Below, one piece after another: positions 7,640 to 13,512 of a stretch of 14,114 bases of DNA. The position numbers and the translations under genes are program-made. This DNA is from an uncultured Bacillus sp. Lineage in GTDB: Bacteria; Bacillota; Bacilli; Bacillales; DSM-1321. Every line of letters begins with the position of its first letter. Positions within the stretch are counted from its first letter, which is position 1. The DNA lies in contig CAKQBC010000029.1 in NCBI GenBank assembly GCA_934215995.1, forward strand, positions 1-14,114, given 5' to 3'. The notes under the pieces were generated by a model, which did not search any database, was not told the origin of the DNA, and saw only the letters and a list, made by a program, of their open reading frames with translations.

Positions 7640-7711
7640 ATAACTCTATGTCCACAAAAAGAAGAATAGAAGGCAATTTCATTTTTAGTATGCCCCGCAT
7701 TTCTGCCGGAC

Positions 7712-7740
7712 AAAAAAGCAAGCCTGTGGAAAGGCCTGCT
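7712..7740 (-). terminator. Intrinsic terminator of the GntR-ABC operon
   Basis: On minus, AGCAGGCCT pairs with AGGCTTGCT (9 bp with one G-T pair, 6-nt loop) and is followed by a T-run. It starts nine bases after the permease stop codon, so dacC needs its own promoter in the next 100 nt. Confidence 0.88.
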
Positions 7741-7748
7741 CATCTATA

Positions 7749-8456
7749 TTAGGATCTTACTGAATTTTGTTTAAAAGGTGTGTGGATCATGATTGGATAT
7801 GTGCTGATTAAAGCAGATATTCCTACAATCGCCGGAAGGAATAGCAATACAGATTTGCTTAGCCCAACAAGCCATTCCATAAAGCCATCAAAAGTCCCCA
7901 GCTGAGCAAAAAGCGAAATAATAAATAGTGCAGCAACAAAAAGAATGGCTGTTTTAAGAAAGCCTAAACGGTAAAAGATGCTGGTGATCAGTGAAGTTAA
8001 TCCGAATATGAATAATCCGAAGGAGGCATCCGCCAAAGTATAGGTGAAGAAATTATATTCCTTGAAGAATAACCTGCCCGTATCTATAAGAGAAATGGTA
8101 GTAATCCCCTCTTCGAAAAGGAGGGTCATCCCGAATTCAAGCAGATTGAGGACAATCATAAGCAGCAGGATAGATATTATCCCCAATAGAAAATAATGCC
8201 TCAAAAAATGTTTTCTTGTACTGCCGAGCCCGACTGCTATAGGAAGTGACACGAAAAAACCAAAGATCCCATATGAAATAATCAATCCATACGCCGGACC
8301 AAAAATAGCTGTGGAAATAGTATCCAAGTTATAGAGGATGCCTAACAAACACCATATCAGGGTAATCGGAAAAGTTATATACAATATAGCCATAGTGCCG
8401 TACATATAACGGATATCCTCACAAATATAACGAAAGGTTGCATCGAATGATTTCAT
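7749..8456 (-). CDS. ABC transporter permease, six membrane helices
   Basis: This is the membrane partner of the ATPase encoded just upstream. The 235-aa product (MKSFDATFRYICED...) has six hydrophobic segments at about 21-43, 52-76, 89-113, 137-163, 168-186 and 199-222, and no signal peptide or extracellular domain. Its ATG overlaps the ATPase stop as TGATG, and a GGGGGAGG ribosome site lies inside the ATPase gene, so translation is probably coupled. The layout matches the small GntR-controlled ABC systems of Bacillus such as ytr and yhc, where the substrate is unknown and an envelope-stress or antibiotic role is suspected. Only one permease gene is present, so the transporter may use a homodimer. 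I cannot name the substrate. Confidence 0.82.
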   Translation of the reverse strand: MKSFDATFRYICEDIRYMYGTMAILYITFPITLIWCLLGILYNLDTISTAIFGPAYGLIISYGIFGFFVSLPIAVGLGSTRKHFLRHYFLLGIISILLLMIVLNLLEFGMTLLFEEGITTISLIDTGRLFFKEYNFFTYTLADASFGLFIFGLTSLITSIFYRLGFLKTAILFVAALFIISLFAQLGTFDGFMEWLVGLSKSVLLFLPAIVGISALISTYPIMIHTPFKQNSVRS

Positions 8457-9319
8457 CAGGCTCCTCCCCCAGTGAGATTCAGTAAATAATCCTGCAAATC
8501 TGCTTTTTCCATTGAAACCCCGCACTCATGAGCTGACTGTTTCCACTTTTTTGTATAAGGAAGGTCAACCATCACTCTCAAATATTGTCCCAGCATGTTT
8601 TGCTCCATTATTTTTTTGCCCAGGATAAAGCTTTCCACTTTTGACTTCTCTCCTGTTATCCATACGCCTTTCTCTCTTAAATCCTCCATCGGCTCGTGAA
8701 GCAGCACTTGTTTCTCGTGGATGACAACAAGAGATTCACAATAGGGCTGTATTTCTTCAATATGGTGGGATGACAGCAGAATCAGACGCGGCTTTTTTTC
8801 ATAACTTTCCAGCAGCGCCCTATAGAATTTTTTTCTGATTCCCGCATCCAAACCATTGGTCGGTTCATCCAGAATGGTTACATCAGCAAAGCTTGCCATA
8901 CCGATAATGATCTGGACGGCTGATTTCATTCCTTTCGAAAACTTCTTCAGATTCTTTTTTTCCGGCAGACGGAAAAGCTCTTTCAGCTGTTCGGCCGTTT
9001 CCTGATCCCAGTTTTCATTGAAGTACTTCCCGAACCTCATAGCATCCTTAAATGTCCATGTCGGCGGGAAAGGGTGGTTCTCCTGCATGTAACAGATTTT
9101 TCTGGTCGCCTCAATATTGTTATATGGTTCCCGTCCTAATACTTCTACATTGCCGCTATCCGCTTTATTTTGGCCGGACAGAATTTTCATCAGCGTTGTT
9201 TTGCCAGAACCATTCCTTCCCCAAAGCCCAGTTATGACCGGATCCTGCTCCCTGAGTGAAAAATCCTCTAAAATCAATTGCTTATCGTATGCAAAGCTTA
9301 CATTCCGGACATTTATCAA
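8456..9319 (-). CDS. ABC transporter ATP-binding protein (YtrB-like)
   Basis: The 287-aa ATPase would drive the adjacent permease. Motifs in order: Walker A G34-RNGSG-K40-TT, Q-loop glutamine Q79 (YMQEN), signature FSKGMKS (127-133, a variant of LSGGQ found in this ABC-2 type group), Walker B TILDEP with catalytic E152, D-loop NGLDA, and the switch histidine in SSHH (185-186). About 70 C-terminal residues follow the ATPase core, as in YtrB-type proteins. The start is TTG at 9319, ten bases after AAGGAGGTGG, and overlaps the GntR stop codon (TTGA). It ends in the permease start. The overlaps on both sides show a tight operon. Export of a drug or peptide is possible but not shown. Confidence 0.92.
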   Translation of the reverse strand: MINVRNVSFAYDKQLILEDFSLREQDPVITGLWGRNGSGKTTLMKILSGQNKADSGNVEVLGREPYNNIEATRKICYMQENHPFPPTWTFKDAMRFGKYFNENWDQETAEQLKELFRLPEKKNLKKFSKGMKSAVQIIIGMASFADVTILDEPTNGLDAGIRKKFYRALLESYEKKPRLILLSSHHIEEIQPYCESLVVIHEKQVLLHEPMEDLREKGVWITGEKSKVESFILGKKIMEQNMLGQYLRVMVDLPYTKKWKQSAHECGVSMEKADLQDYLLNLTGGGA

Positions 9320-9684
9320 CTTCTTCCCACCTCCTTGATCATTTGGATAACATCGGCTAAATCAAGGCCGATTCGTTTTGCCTCTTCAAGCAGTGGCCGG
9401 ATATATACATCTGTATAATTGCTTTGCCGTTCCCTGATCAATTTAGCTCGTGCCCCTTTTTTCACAAACATCCCAATTCCCCTTCTTTTATAGATTAAAT
9501 CCATATCAAGCAGAACTTGCAGACCCTTTCTGATTGTGGCTCTGTTAATACTGAAAAACTGCGCAATATCATTCTCGGAGGGAATTTTCTCATCTTCTTC
9601 TATCTGTCCGTCGATAATATCATCCATGATCATATCTGCAATCTGTTGATAAATTGGCAGTGATTCATCTAATACCGGTTTCAA
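9316..9684 (-). CDS. GntR-family repressor, YtrA subfamily
   Basis: The 122-aa product is a winged-helix DNA-binding protein (about residues 9-75), with the family pattern IPSENDIAQ followed by NRATIRKGLQVL (recognition helix) and the wing KRRGIGMFV. A short helical tail of about 45 residues replaces the usual effector-binding domain; this defines the YtrA subfamily, which normally controls ABC transporter operons. The chosen start is TTG at 9684, six bases after GGAAGG. Longer frames upstream cross the promoter, the operator and the previous terminator. It is the first gene of the operon and very likely represses its own promoter, since an inverted repeat overlaps the -10. The inducing signal is unknown. 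Confidence 0.9.
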   Translation of the reverse strand: MKPVLDESLPIYQQIADMIMDDIIDGQIEEDEKIPSENDIAQFFSINRATIRKGLQVLLDMDLIYKRRGIGMFVKKGARAKLIRERQSNYTDVYIRPLLEEAKRIGLDLADVIQMIKEVGRS

Positions 9685-9702
9685 TTTGCACCTTCCTTTT
9701 AC

Positions 9703-9738
9703 ATGTATGGTTGTATACTTATGCATCCAACTATACAT
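9703..9738 (-). promoter_or_regulatory. Operator for the GntR regulator
   Basis: The arms ATGTATAGTTG and CAACCATACAT (10 of 11 bases complementary) are separated by 14 bp. The left arm on the transcribed strand covers the -10 box and the right arm lies past the transcription start, before the regulator's ribosome site. Position and symmetry suggest autorepression by the GntR dimer. Confidence 0.75.
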
Positions 9739-9758
9739 CACATATTTAACCATGTCAA
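9730..9758 (-). promoter_or_regulatory. Sigma-A promoter of the GntR-ABC operon
   Basis: TTGACA (plus 9753-9758) is separated by exactly 17 bases from TATAGT (plus 9730-9735) on the minus strand. The -35 is perfect and the -10 has five of six bases. The start of transcription should fall inside the operator, about 40 nt before the TTG start codon. Confidence 0.85.
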
Positions 9759-9814
9759 TAACTGTAAATTTCATTTTTAAAAAAGGCCATTGGTGACTCA
9801 TAAGCAAAAATGTA

Positions 9815-9863
9815 TATAAAACAAAAATGGCAGCAACGCTATTTTCAAGCGCTTCTGCCATTT
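9815..9863 (-). terminator. Intrinsic terminator after the DinB-like gene
   Basis: On minus, AAATGGCAG pairs with CTGCCATTT, and after one A-G mismatch AGCGC pairs with GCGTT (one G-T pair). This gives a 14-bp stem with a 9-nt loop, followed by TTTTTGTTTT. It lies 40 nt past the stop at 9904 and before the promoter of the next operon. Confidence 0.9.
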
Positions 9864-9903
9864 GCAATCCATCCTCTTTCGGTCCTTCCTCTTTAAAATC
9901 CAT

Positions 9904-10404
9904 TCACTTATAAACCCTCGCCCGCTCTATCGTAAGCGTCTTCCATGATTCAGCAGCCTGCTGTTTCGCTATGTAGACGATTTGGCCGACATGATAGGAG
10001 TAATGGTACATCTGACGTTCGATCGCTTCCATCACACTGTGTTCTTCCCCGCGGATGGTCACTGTGCGCATAAGATCGGGCTCCTTGATCATATCCAGTT
10101 CCTGCAGGAACACGTGCCAGCCTCTTTCCCAGCATTCAATCACTTCATGGCGTCCCGAGAAGTGCAGGACAAATTCGTTATCCCTGTCCCTGTCCTCCTT
10201 CTCACCATCGGCAGACAGAAAGTCCGTCCAGCGGGAAACCATATTGCCGCTCATATGCTTGACAATGATGGCTATGCTGTTCGATTCCTCATTATCCTGC
10301 CAGAATAGGCCGCTGTCGCTTACCTGCTGTATCGCCCTTTCGGCTGTCCTCTTCATATACGTAAACCTTTCACGGACTATCTTAAGATATTCTTCCCCTA
10401 TCAC
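9904..10404 (-). CDS. DinB/DUF1572-like putative metal-binding protein
   Basis: The 166-aa product is mostly helical and fits the DinB-like four-helix bundle superfamily, close to the DUF1572 group of Bacillus. Three histidines are placed like the metal triad of that fold: H50 (IIVKH) at the end of the second helix, and H134 and H138 (YHYSYHVGQI) in the last one. Such proteins are thought to be metal-dependent, some acting as thiol (bacillithiol) transferases; the reaction of this member is unknown. The start is GTG at 10404, preceded by AAAGGGGATGG. A nearby upstream ATG stops after three codons. It is a single-gene unit: terminators lie on both sides and a dyad (10485-10510) lies in its promoter region. 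No signal peptide is seen. Confidence 0.8.
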   Translation of the reverse strand: MIGEEYLKIVRERFTYMKRTAERAIQQVSDSGLFWQDNEESNSIAIIVKHMSGNMVSRWTDFLSADGEKEDRDRDNEFVLHFSGRHEVIECWERGWHVFLQELDMIKEPDLMRTVTIRGEEHSVMEAIERQMYHYSYHVGQIVYIAKQQAAESWKTLTIERARVYK

Positions 10405-10484
10405 TCTTCCATCCCCTTTCCAACGTGATGTGTACTATGTATATTCAGCATCCAAAGAATGAATCCTCTATTAAAATTTTGAAC

Positions 10485-10510
10485 ATTCGGTAACAGACAT
10501 GTTACGGAAT
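10485..10510. promoter_or_regulatory. Candidate operator upstream of the DinB-like gene
   Basis: ATTCGGTAAC and GTTACGGAAT form an inverted repeat (9 of 10 bases) with a 6-bp centre. On the minus strand, TTACCG from one arm, 17 bases, then TAGAGG could be a weak promoter, so a bound protein would block it. The site is more than 80 nt before the gene start. A TetR- or MarR-type regulator is possible, but none is encoded next to it. Confidence 0.45.
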
Positions 10511-10546
10511 AGATTTTCCCAAAAAAATAAGCTTCTGATAGAATAG

Positions 10547-10570
10547 AAAACCCTGCAGCAATGTGCAGGG
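10547..10570 (-). terminator. Intrinsic terminator after the nitroreductase
   Basis: On minus, CCCTGCA pairs with TGCAGGG (7 bp, 6-nt loop) and is followed by TTTTCTATTCT. It begins about 10 nt past the stop codon of the nitroreductase and ends the catE operon. Confidence 0.85.
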
Positions 10571-10580
10571 CCAGACATCC

Positions 10581-11189
10581 TTATTTGAATACTTTTACAC
10601 GATCGCTGATCGGCGCGAATTCTTTCTCGCCTGCCGGTTCAGCCGGTATACCGAATGGCATTTGCCCAGTAAGCTTCCAGTTTTCAGGAATGCCCCACTC
10701 TTTGCGGACCGCCTCATCAATTAAAGGATTGTAATGCTGGAGGGAAGCGCCTAAGCCTTCAACCGCAAAGGAGGTCCAGACAATATATTGCAGGATTCCT
10801 GTCGCGTGTTCACCCCATACCGGGAAGTTATCGGCATACAGCTTGAATTCCTCTTGCAGTGATTGGATGATCGATTCATCCGAGAAGAACAATACCGTTC
10901 CATATGCACCTTTAAAGGCATTCATTTTTTCTTCTGTACCGGAAAACGAATCTTCAGGCACAATCTTGCGGAGCGTTTCTGTTGTAATGTCCCATAGCTT
11001 GTCATGCTGCTCACCGAACAGGACTACAGCACGCGTACTTTGCGAGTTGAACGAGGTCGGGCCGTGTTTGACCGCATCCTCCACAAGTTCCTGGATTCTA
11101 TCATCAGAAATCGGAGACTCCTTTTTAAGTGCATAAATGGAGCGCCTTTTTTTAATTGCTGCAAAAAAATCTTTGTTTTTGTTATCCAT
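10581..11189 (-). CDS. Nitroreductase family protein (Frm2/Hbn1-like)
   Basis: This 202-aa flavoprotein would use FMN and NAD(P)H to reduce nitro compounds or quinones in the cytoplasm. Features of the fold are the RRS phosphate-binding motif (R15-R16-S17), the GPTSFNSQ segment with N48-S49-Q50, the GLGASLQHYNP loop (146-156) and MPFGIP (177-182). The pattern fits the Frm2/Hbn1-like branch better than the YodC or MhqN types known from B. subtilis quinone responses. ATG follows AAAGGGG by seven bases. It lies 57 nt downstream of catE with no terminator between, so the two are probably one transcript under the divergent DUF24 regulator. This suggests a role in quinone or electrophile detoxification; the exact substrate is not shown. 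Confidence 0.88.
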   Translation of the reverse strand: MDNKNKDFFAAIKKRRSIYALKKESPISDDRIQELVEDAVKHGPTSFNSQSTRAVVLFGEQHDKLWDITTETLRKIVPEDSFSGTEEKMNAFKGAYGTVLFFSDESIIQSLQEEFKLYADNFPVWGEHATGILQYIVWTSFAVEGLGASLQHYNPLIDEAVRKEWGIPENWKLTGQMPFGIPAEPAGEKEFAPISDRVKVFK

Positions 11190-11246
11190 GTTAATTCCCC
11201 TTTACTCTTCAATTATTTCAGAATTCCATGATTCATATATTCCACA

Positions 11247-12095
11247 TTACACTGCCTTTAAACGTACCGGGATTCCGGAAGGATCCTTCACTTCCAACCT
11301 GTTTCCTTCATCTGTAAAAGGAATATCGGCATTCTCCAACTGTTTCCTCAAGGCTTCCAATGCATCGGCCCCTTCCACCACAACTGTATAAAAAGCAAGC
11401 CCCGGTTCCCCCGCCTGAAGGGCCTCAAGCCTATTTCCTGCCCAGCTGTTCACCGCTATATGATGATGGTATTGTCCAGTCGAAAGGAACAAAGCCTTGT
11501 CTCCATAAGTACAGACCACATCATAACCAAGCAAGCCGTTATAAAAACTATTGGATTTCTGTACATCAGAAACAGACAAATGGATATGCCCAAGTACTGT
11601 TCCACCGGGCATCCCTTCCCATTGCAACAATCGTCCTGCTTCCACTAATCCTTGGGCATCAAGCGGTTCCGTATACATATCCACTTGGCTGCCTTTCCAT
11701 ACCCATTGGCTTGGAGAACGGTCAACATACACTTCAATCCCATTGCCCTCCGGGTCATTCAAGTAAATCGCTTCACTTACGCCGTGATCTGACCCGCCGG
11801 AAAGCGGGTATCCCAGACGGGCCATATGCGCCAGAAAACTGCCGAGCAAGGGTCTTTCCGGGAGAAGGATAGCGATATGATAAAGCCCCGCTGTTCTTCT
11901 GACCGGGGATTTATCGGTCTTATGAAGTGTAATCATCGGAATTTCCCCATCGACAGTCAATTCTATCTTCTCGCTGCTTTCTGACAATATGGAAAAGCCA
12001 AGGACACGATTGTAGAATTCCGAAGCCACCTCCATATTTCGTACGTTTAAATCAATGGAAGCTATATATTTATTCGGTAAAGCATGAAAATTCAT
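11247..12095 (-). CDS. catE: Catechol 2,3-dioxygenase CatE (VOC family)
   Basis: CatE is an iron-dependent extradiol dioxygenase that opens the ring of catechol and removes toxic catechol-type compounds in the cytoplasm. The 282-aa protein has two vicinal-oxygen-chelate modules: residues about 10-125 (GLYHIAILLP; LNDPEGNGIEVYVDR) and about 168-280 (GHIHLSV; YHHHIAVN; KDPSG). Likely iron ligands in the C-terminal module are H172, one of H210-H212 and E268. Sequence motifs and length match B. subtilis CatE (YfiE) closely. The ATG at 12095 follows GGGGGAAGG; the GTG at 12113 in the same frame has no ribosome site. It is the first gene of a two-gene operon, divergent from a YodB/CatR-type regulator, the expected control for this enzyme. 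Confidence 0.88.
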   Translation of the reverse strand: MNFHALPNKYIASIDLNVRNMEVASEFYNRVLGFSILSESSEKIELTVDGEIPMITLHKTDKSPVRRTAGLYHIAILLPERPLLGSFLAHMARLGYPLSGGSDHGVSEAIYLNDPEGNGIEVYVDRSPSQWVWKGSQVDMYTEPLDAQGLVEAGRLLQWEGMPGGTVLGHIHLSVSDVQKSNSFYNGLLGYDVVCTYGDKALFLSTGQYHHHIAVNSWAGNRLEALQAGEPGLAFYTVVVEGADALEALRKQLENADIPFTDEGNRLEVKDPSGIPVRLKAV

Positions 12096-12113
12096 TAACC
12101 TTCCCCCTCTCAC

Positions 12114-12162
12114 TAAGTTACTTTATGTAAGTTACTATATATTATAAATTAAACAGTGTAAA
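12114..12162 (-). promoter_or_regulatory. catE promoter with tandem operator repeats
   Basis: TTTACA (plus 12157-12162), a 17-base spacer and TATAGT (plus 12134-12139) form a good sigma-A promoter on minus. Two direct repeats, TAAGTTACTTTAT (12114-12126) and TAAGTTACTATAT (12128-12140), lie 14 bp apart. They cover the -10 and the start region and contain the dyad TTAC-N5-GTAA. DUF24 regulators bind such sites and repress until their thiol is oxidised; binding here is inferred from position. Confidence 0.75.
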
Positions 12163-12176
12163 GTAATTAAACTCAC

Positions 12177-12204
12177 TTGATAAGAAAGAATTTTACAGTA
12201 TAAT
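12177..12204 (+). promoter_or_regulatory. Sigma-A promoter of the DUF24 regulator
   Basis: TTGATA and TATAAT are 16 bases apart on the plus strand, and AGGAGG lies six bases before the ATG, giving a leader of about 15 nt. It does not overlap the tandem repeats at catE, so self-control is less certain than control of catE. Confidence 0.75.
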
Positions 12205-12225
12205 AAAATTATTAGGAGGGACGGT

Positions 12226-12570
12226 ATGGATAACTTTCAGCTGTGTCCAAAATTTGAAAAAGCCATGAGCATCATTAGCCAGAGATGGGTCGGCTTGATC
12301 ATATATCAATTAATGCAGGAAGGCTGCCAGCGCTTCAGCCAGATTGAATCAACCCTTCCGATCAGCGGGAAAGTGCTATCTGACCGTCTAAAGGATCTGG
12401 AACAAAAAGGGATCGTCAAACGGGTCGTCATACCCGAAACACCGGTGAGGATTGAATATTCACTAACCGAAAAAGGGAGAGCTCTTGAGCCAGTGCTGAA
12501 GAACATTGAAACATGGGCAGAGGCCTGGATTGATAAGGACGAATCAGAATCACATAAGACGTGTACGTAA
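12226..12570 (+). CDS. HxlR/DUF24-family thiol-based regulator (YodB/CatR-like)
   Basis: The 114-aa product is a winged-helix repressor of the HxlR (DUF24) family, with the family pattern QRWVGLIIYQL, RFSQIEST, LSDRLKDLEQKGIVKR and PVRIEYSLTEKG. C7 in LCPKFE matches the redox-active N-terminal cysteine of B. subtilis YodB and CatR, which sense quinones and diamide. C34 and C113 are further cysteines; C113, two residues from the end, could form a disulfide with C7, as C-terminal cysteines do in YodB. It is divergent from catE, and tandem repeats lie over the catE -10, so repression of catE and the nitroreductase is likely. Whether it is the orthologue of CatR or of YodB cannot be settled here. 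Confidence 0.88.
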   Translation: MDNFQLCPKFEKAMSIISQRWVGLIIYQLMQEGCQRFSQIESTLPISGKVLSDRLKDLEQKGIVKRVVIPETPVRIEYSLTEKGRALEPVLKNIETWAEAWIDKDESESHKTCT

Positions 12571-12574
12571 ATGG

Positions 12575-12610
12575 AAGCATCGTTCCCAGCAACGATGCTT
12601 TTCTTTTTTC
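12575..12610 (+). terminator. Intrinsic terminator after the DUF24 regulator
   Basis: AAGCATCGTT pairs perfectly with AACGATGCTT (10 bp, 6-nt loop) and is followed by TTCTTTTTTC. It begins four bases after the stop codon. Confidence 0.93.
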
Positions 12611-12618
12611 TAAATAAA

Positions 12619-12647
12619 TTCATAACGATCGAACAGGAAAATGCAAT
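12619..12647 (+). promoter_or_regulatory. Weak promoter candidate for the 134-aa protein
   Basis: TTCATA and TGCAAT are 17 bases apart, each with four of six consensus bases. The spot is right: after the preceding terminator and about 25 bases before the AAGGGGGG ribosome site. Confidence 0.35.
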
Positions 12648-12685
12648 ACAGCAACGAATTCAGTAAGACTAAGGGGGGGACCATT

Positions 12686-13090
12686 ATGAAATATGCACTT
12701 AAGGATTTCAATTTAGATCTGAAAGAAAAGATTGCAAGCAATGAAAAGGCATTAAAAGACTTGATCGAAAAACTATCAATAGAGCATGAGCCTTTCTTCT
12801 CAAGGAAAGGAATGAAATTGGAAGCCGAATTTGACAGGCAGGGAAATGATCCTTTTATTCCTGGATACAGCTCCTCTATTTCGATTGCAATCTCCGATGA
12901 AAACGGCGAACTTACTGATCTACATATCATAAATATATGGGAATGCGGCCGTTACTTTCTTGGTATGCCAACTTCAAAGAATATTCCCGGAAGCAAGATT
13001 GCAGGTGAACTTCTTGATGACACATTTGATGAGATTCAGTCGGAATTGAAGGAATACATTGAAGAGCAATTAACTGAAAGCGACGAATAA
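12686..13090 (+). CDS. Uncharacterised 134-aa cytoplasmic protein
   Basis: I do not recognise this family. The start MKYALKDFNLDL follows AAGGGGGG by six bases; an in-frame ATG at 12641 has no ribosome site. The product is acidic, with no signal peptide or membrane segment. It begins with a charged helix (about 8-32), then a beta-rich middle (KLEAEFD, SSISIAIS, LHIINIWE; 44-87) with a single cysteine C87 in WECGRYF, and ends in an acidic helix (108-134). The alpha-beta-alpha layout and acidity resemble small immunity or SMI1/YobK-like proteins in general, but no diagnostic motif is visible, so this is only a guess. It has its own promoter candidate and terminator and thus looks like a single-gene unit. 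Base composition is like its neighbours. Confidence 0.75.
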   Translation: MKYALKDFNLDLKEKIASNEKALKDLIEKLSIEHEPFFSRKGMKLEAEFDRQGNDPFIPGYSSSISIAISDENGELTDLHIINIWECGRYFLGMPTSKNIPGSKIAGELLDDTFDEIQSELKEYIEEQLTESDE

Positions 13091-13106
13091 TGAAAGCTGT
13101 TCCCGC

Positions 13107-13145
13107 AATAAAAGGAGAAATGCACCTATCATTTCCCCTTTTATT
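13107..13145. terminator. Terminator after the 134-aa protein
   Basis: AATAAAAGGAGAAATG pairs with CATTTCCCCTTTTATT at 15 of 16 positions (one A-C mismatch) around a 7-nt loop. The A-rich 5' arm and T-rich 3' arm on both strands could end transcription in either direction. Confidence 0.75.
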
Positions 13146-13512
13146 AAAATAGGATACGCATTTATTGTCTCCCCTACTCCGGTTCCCCACCCCGCCTCAT
13201 CACAAATCACTTTCCCCTTCTTTTTTCCCCTAGAGACACTATTAAACTCTCCCGAATCATTAATGTTTTATACATGGACCATCCCCAGAGATTCTATTAC
13301 AGAGCAAACGAAAGATAGAAAACAGACGCCTTTTGTCGGATATTATCGCTTCATCATTACGGAAGACGCGTGATGAAAGACTCCCTTCCATTGCCGGAAA
13401 GAAAAATTATGAAAATATCACCAGGGAAAAACAGGAAGAAATGCCCTAATCGGAATCTAGTAAATCCAGTAATGTTTGAAATGTATAAATATTCTAATAA
13501 TGGAGGGATTCT
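13146..13512 (+). other. Non-coding region upstream of the peptidase
   Basis: These 367 nt hold no credible gene; short frames such as the 35-codon one starting near 13410 lack ribosome sites. It contains a C/T-rich stretch (about 13166-13230) and a 7-bp inverted repeat TTCATCA/TGATGAA (13350-13377). A TATAAA at 13484-13489 could be the -10 of the peptidase promoter, but no good -35 is found at 16-18 bases, so an activator or another sigma factor may be used. Confidence 0.5.

Noticed and set aside
7612..7743. N-terminal extension of dacC
   Set aside because: It overlaps the transporter terminator, and would bury the signal peptide; the start at 7611 has a good ribosome site.
9685..9903. N-terminal extension of the GntR regulator
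   Set aside because: It crosses a strong terminator, the promoter and the operator; the TTG at 9684 gives the usual subfamily length.
12927..13190. 87-codon minus frame over the 134-aa gene
   Set aside because: Antisense shadow without a ribosome site.
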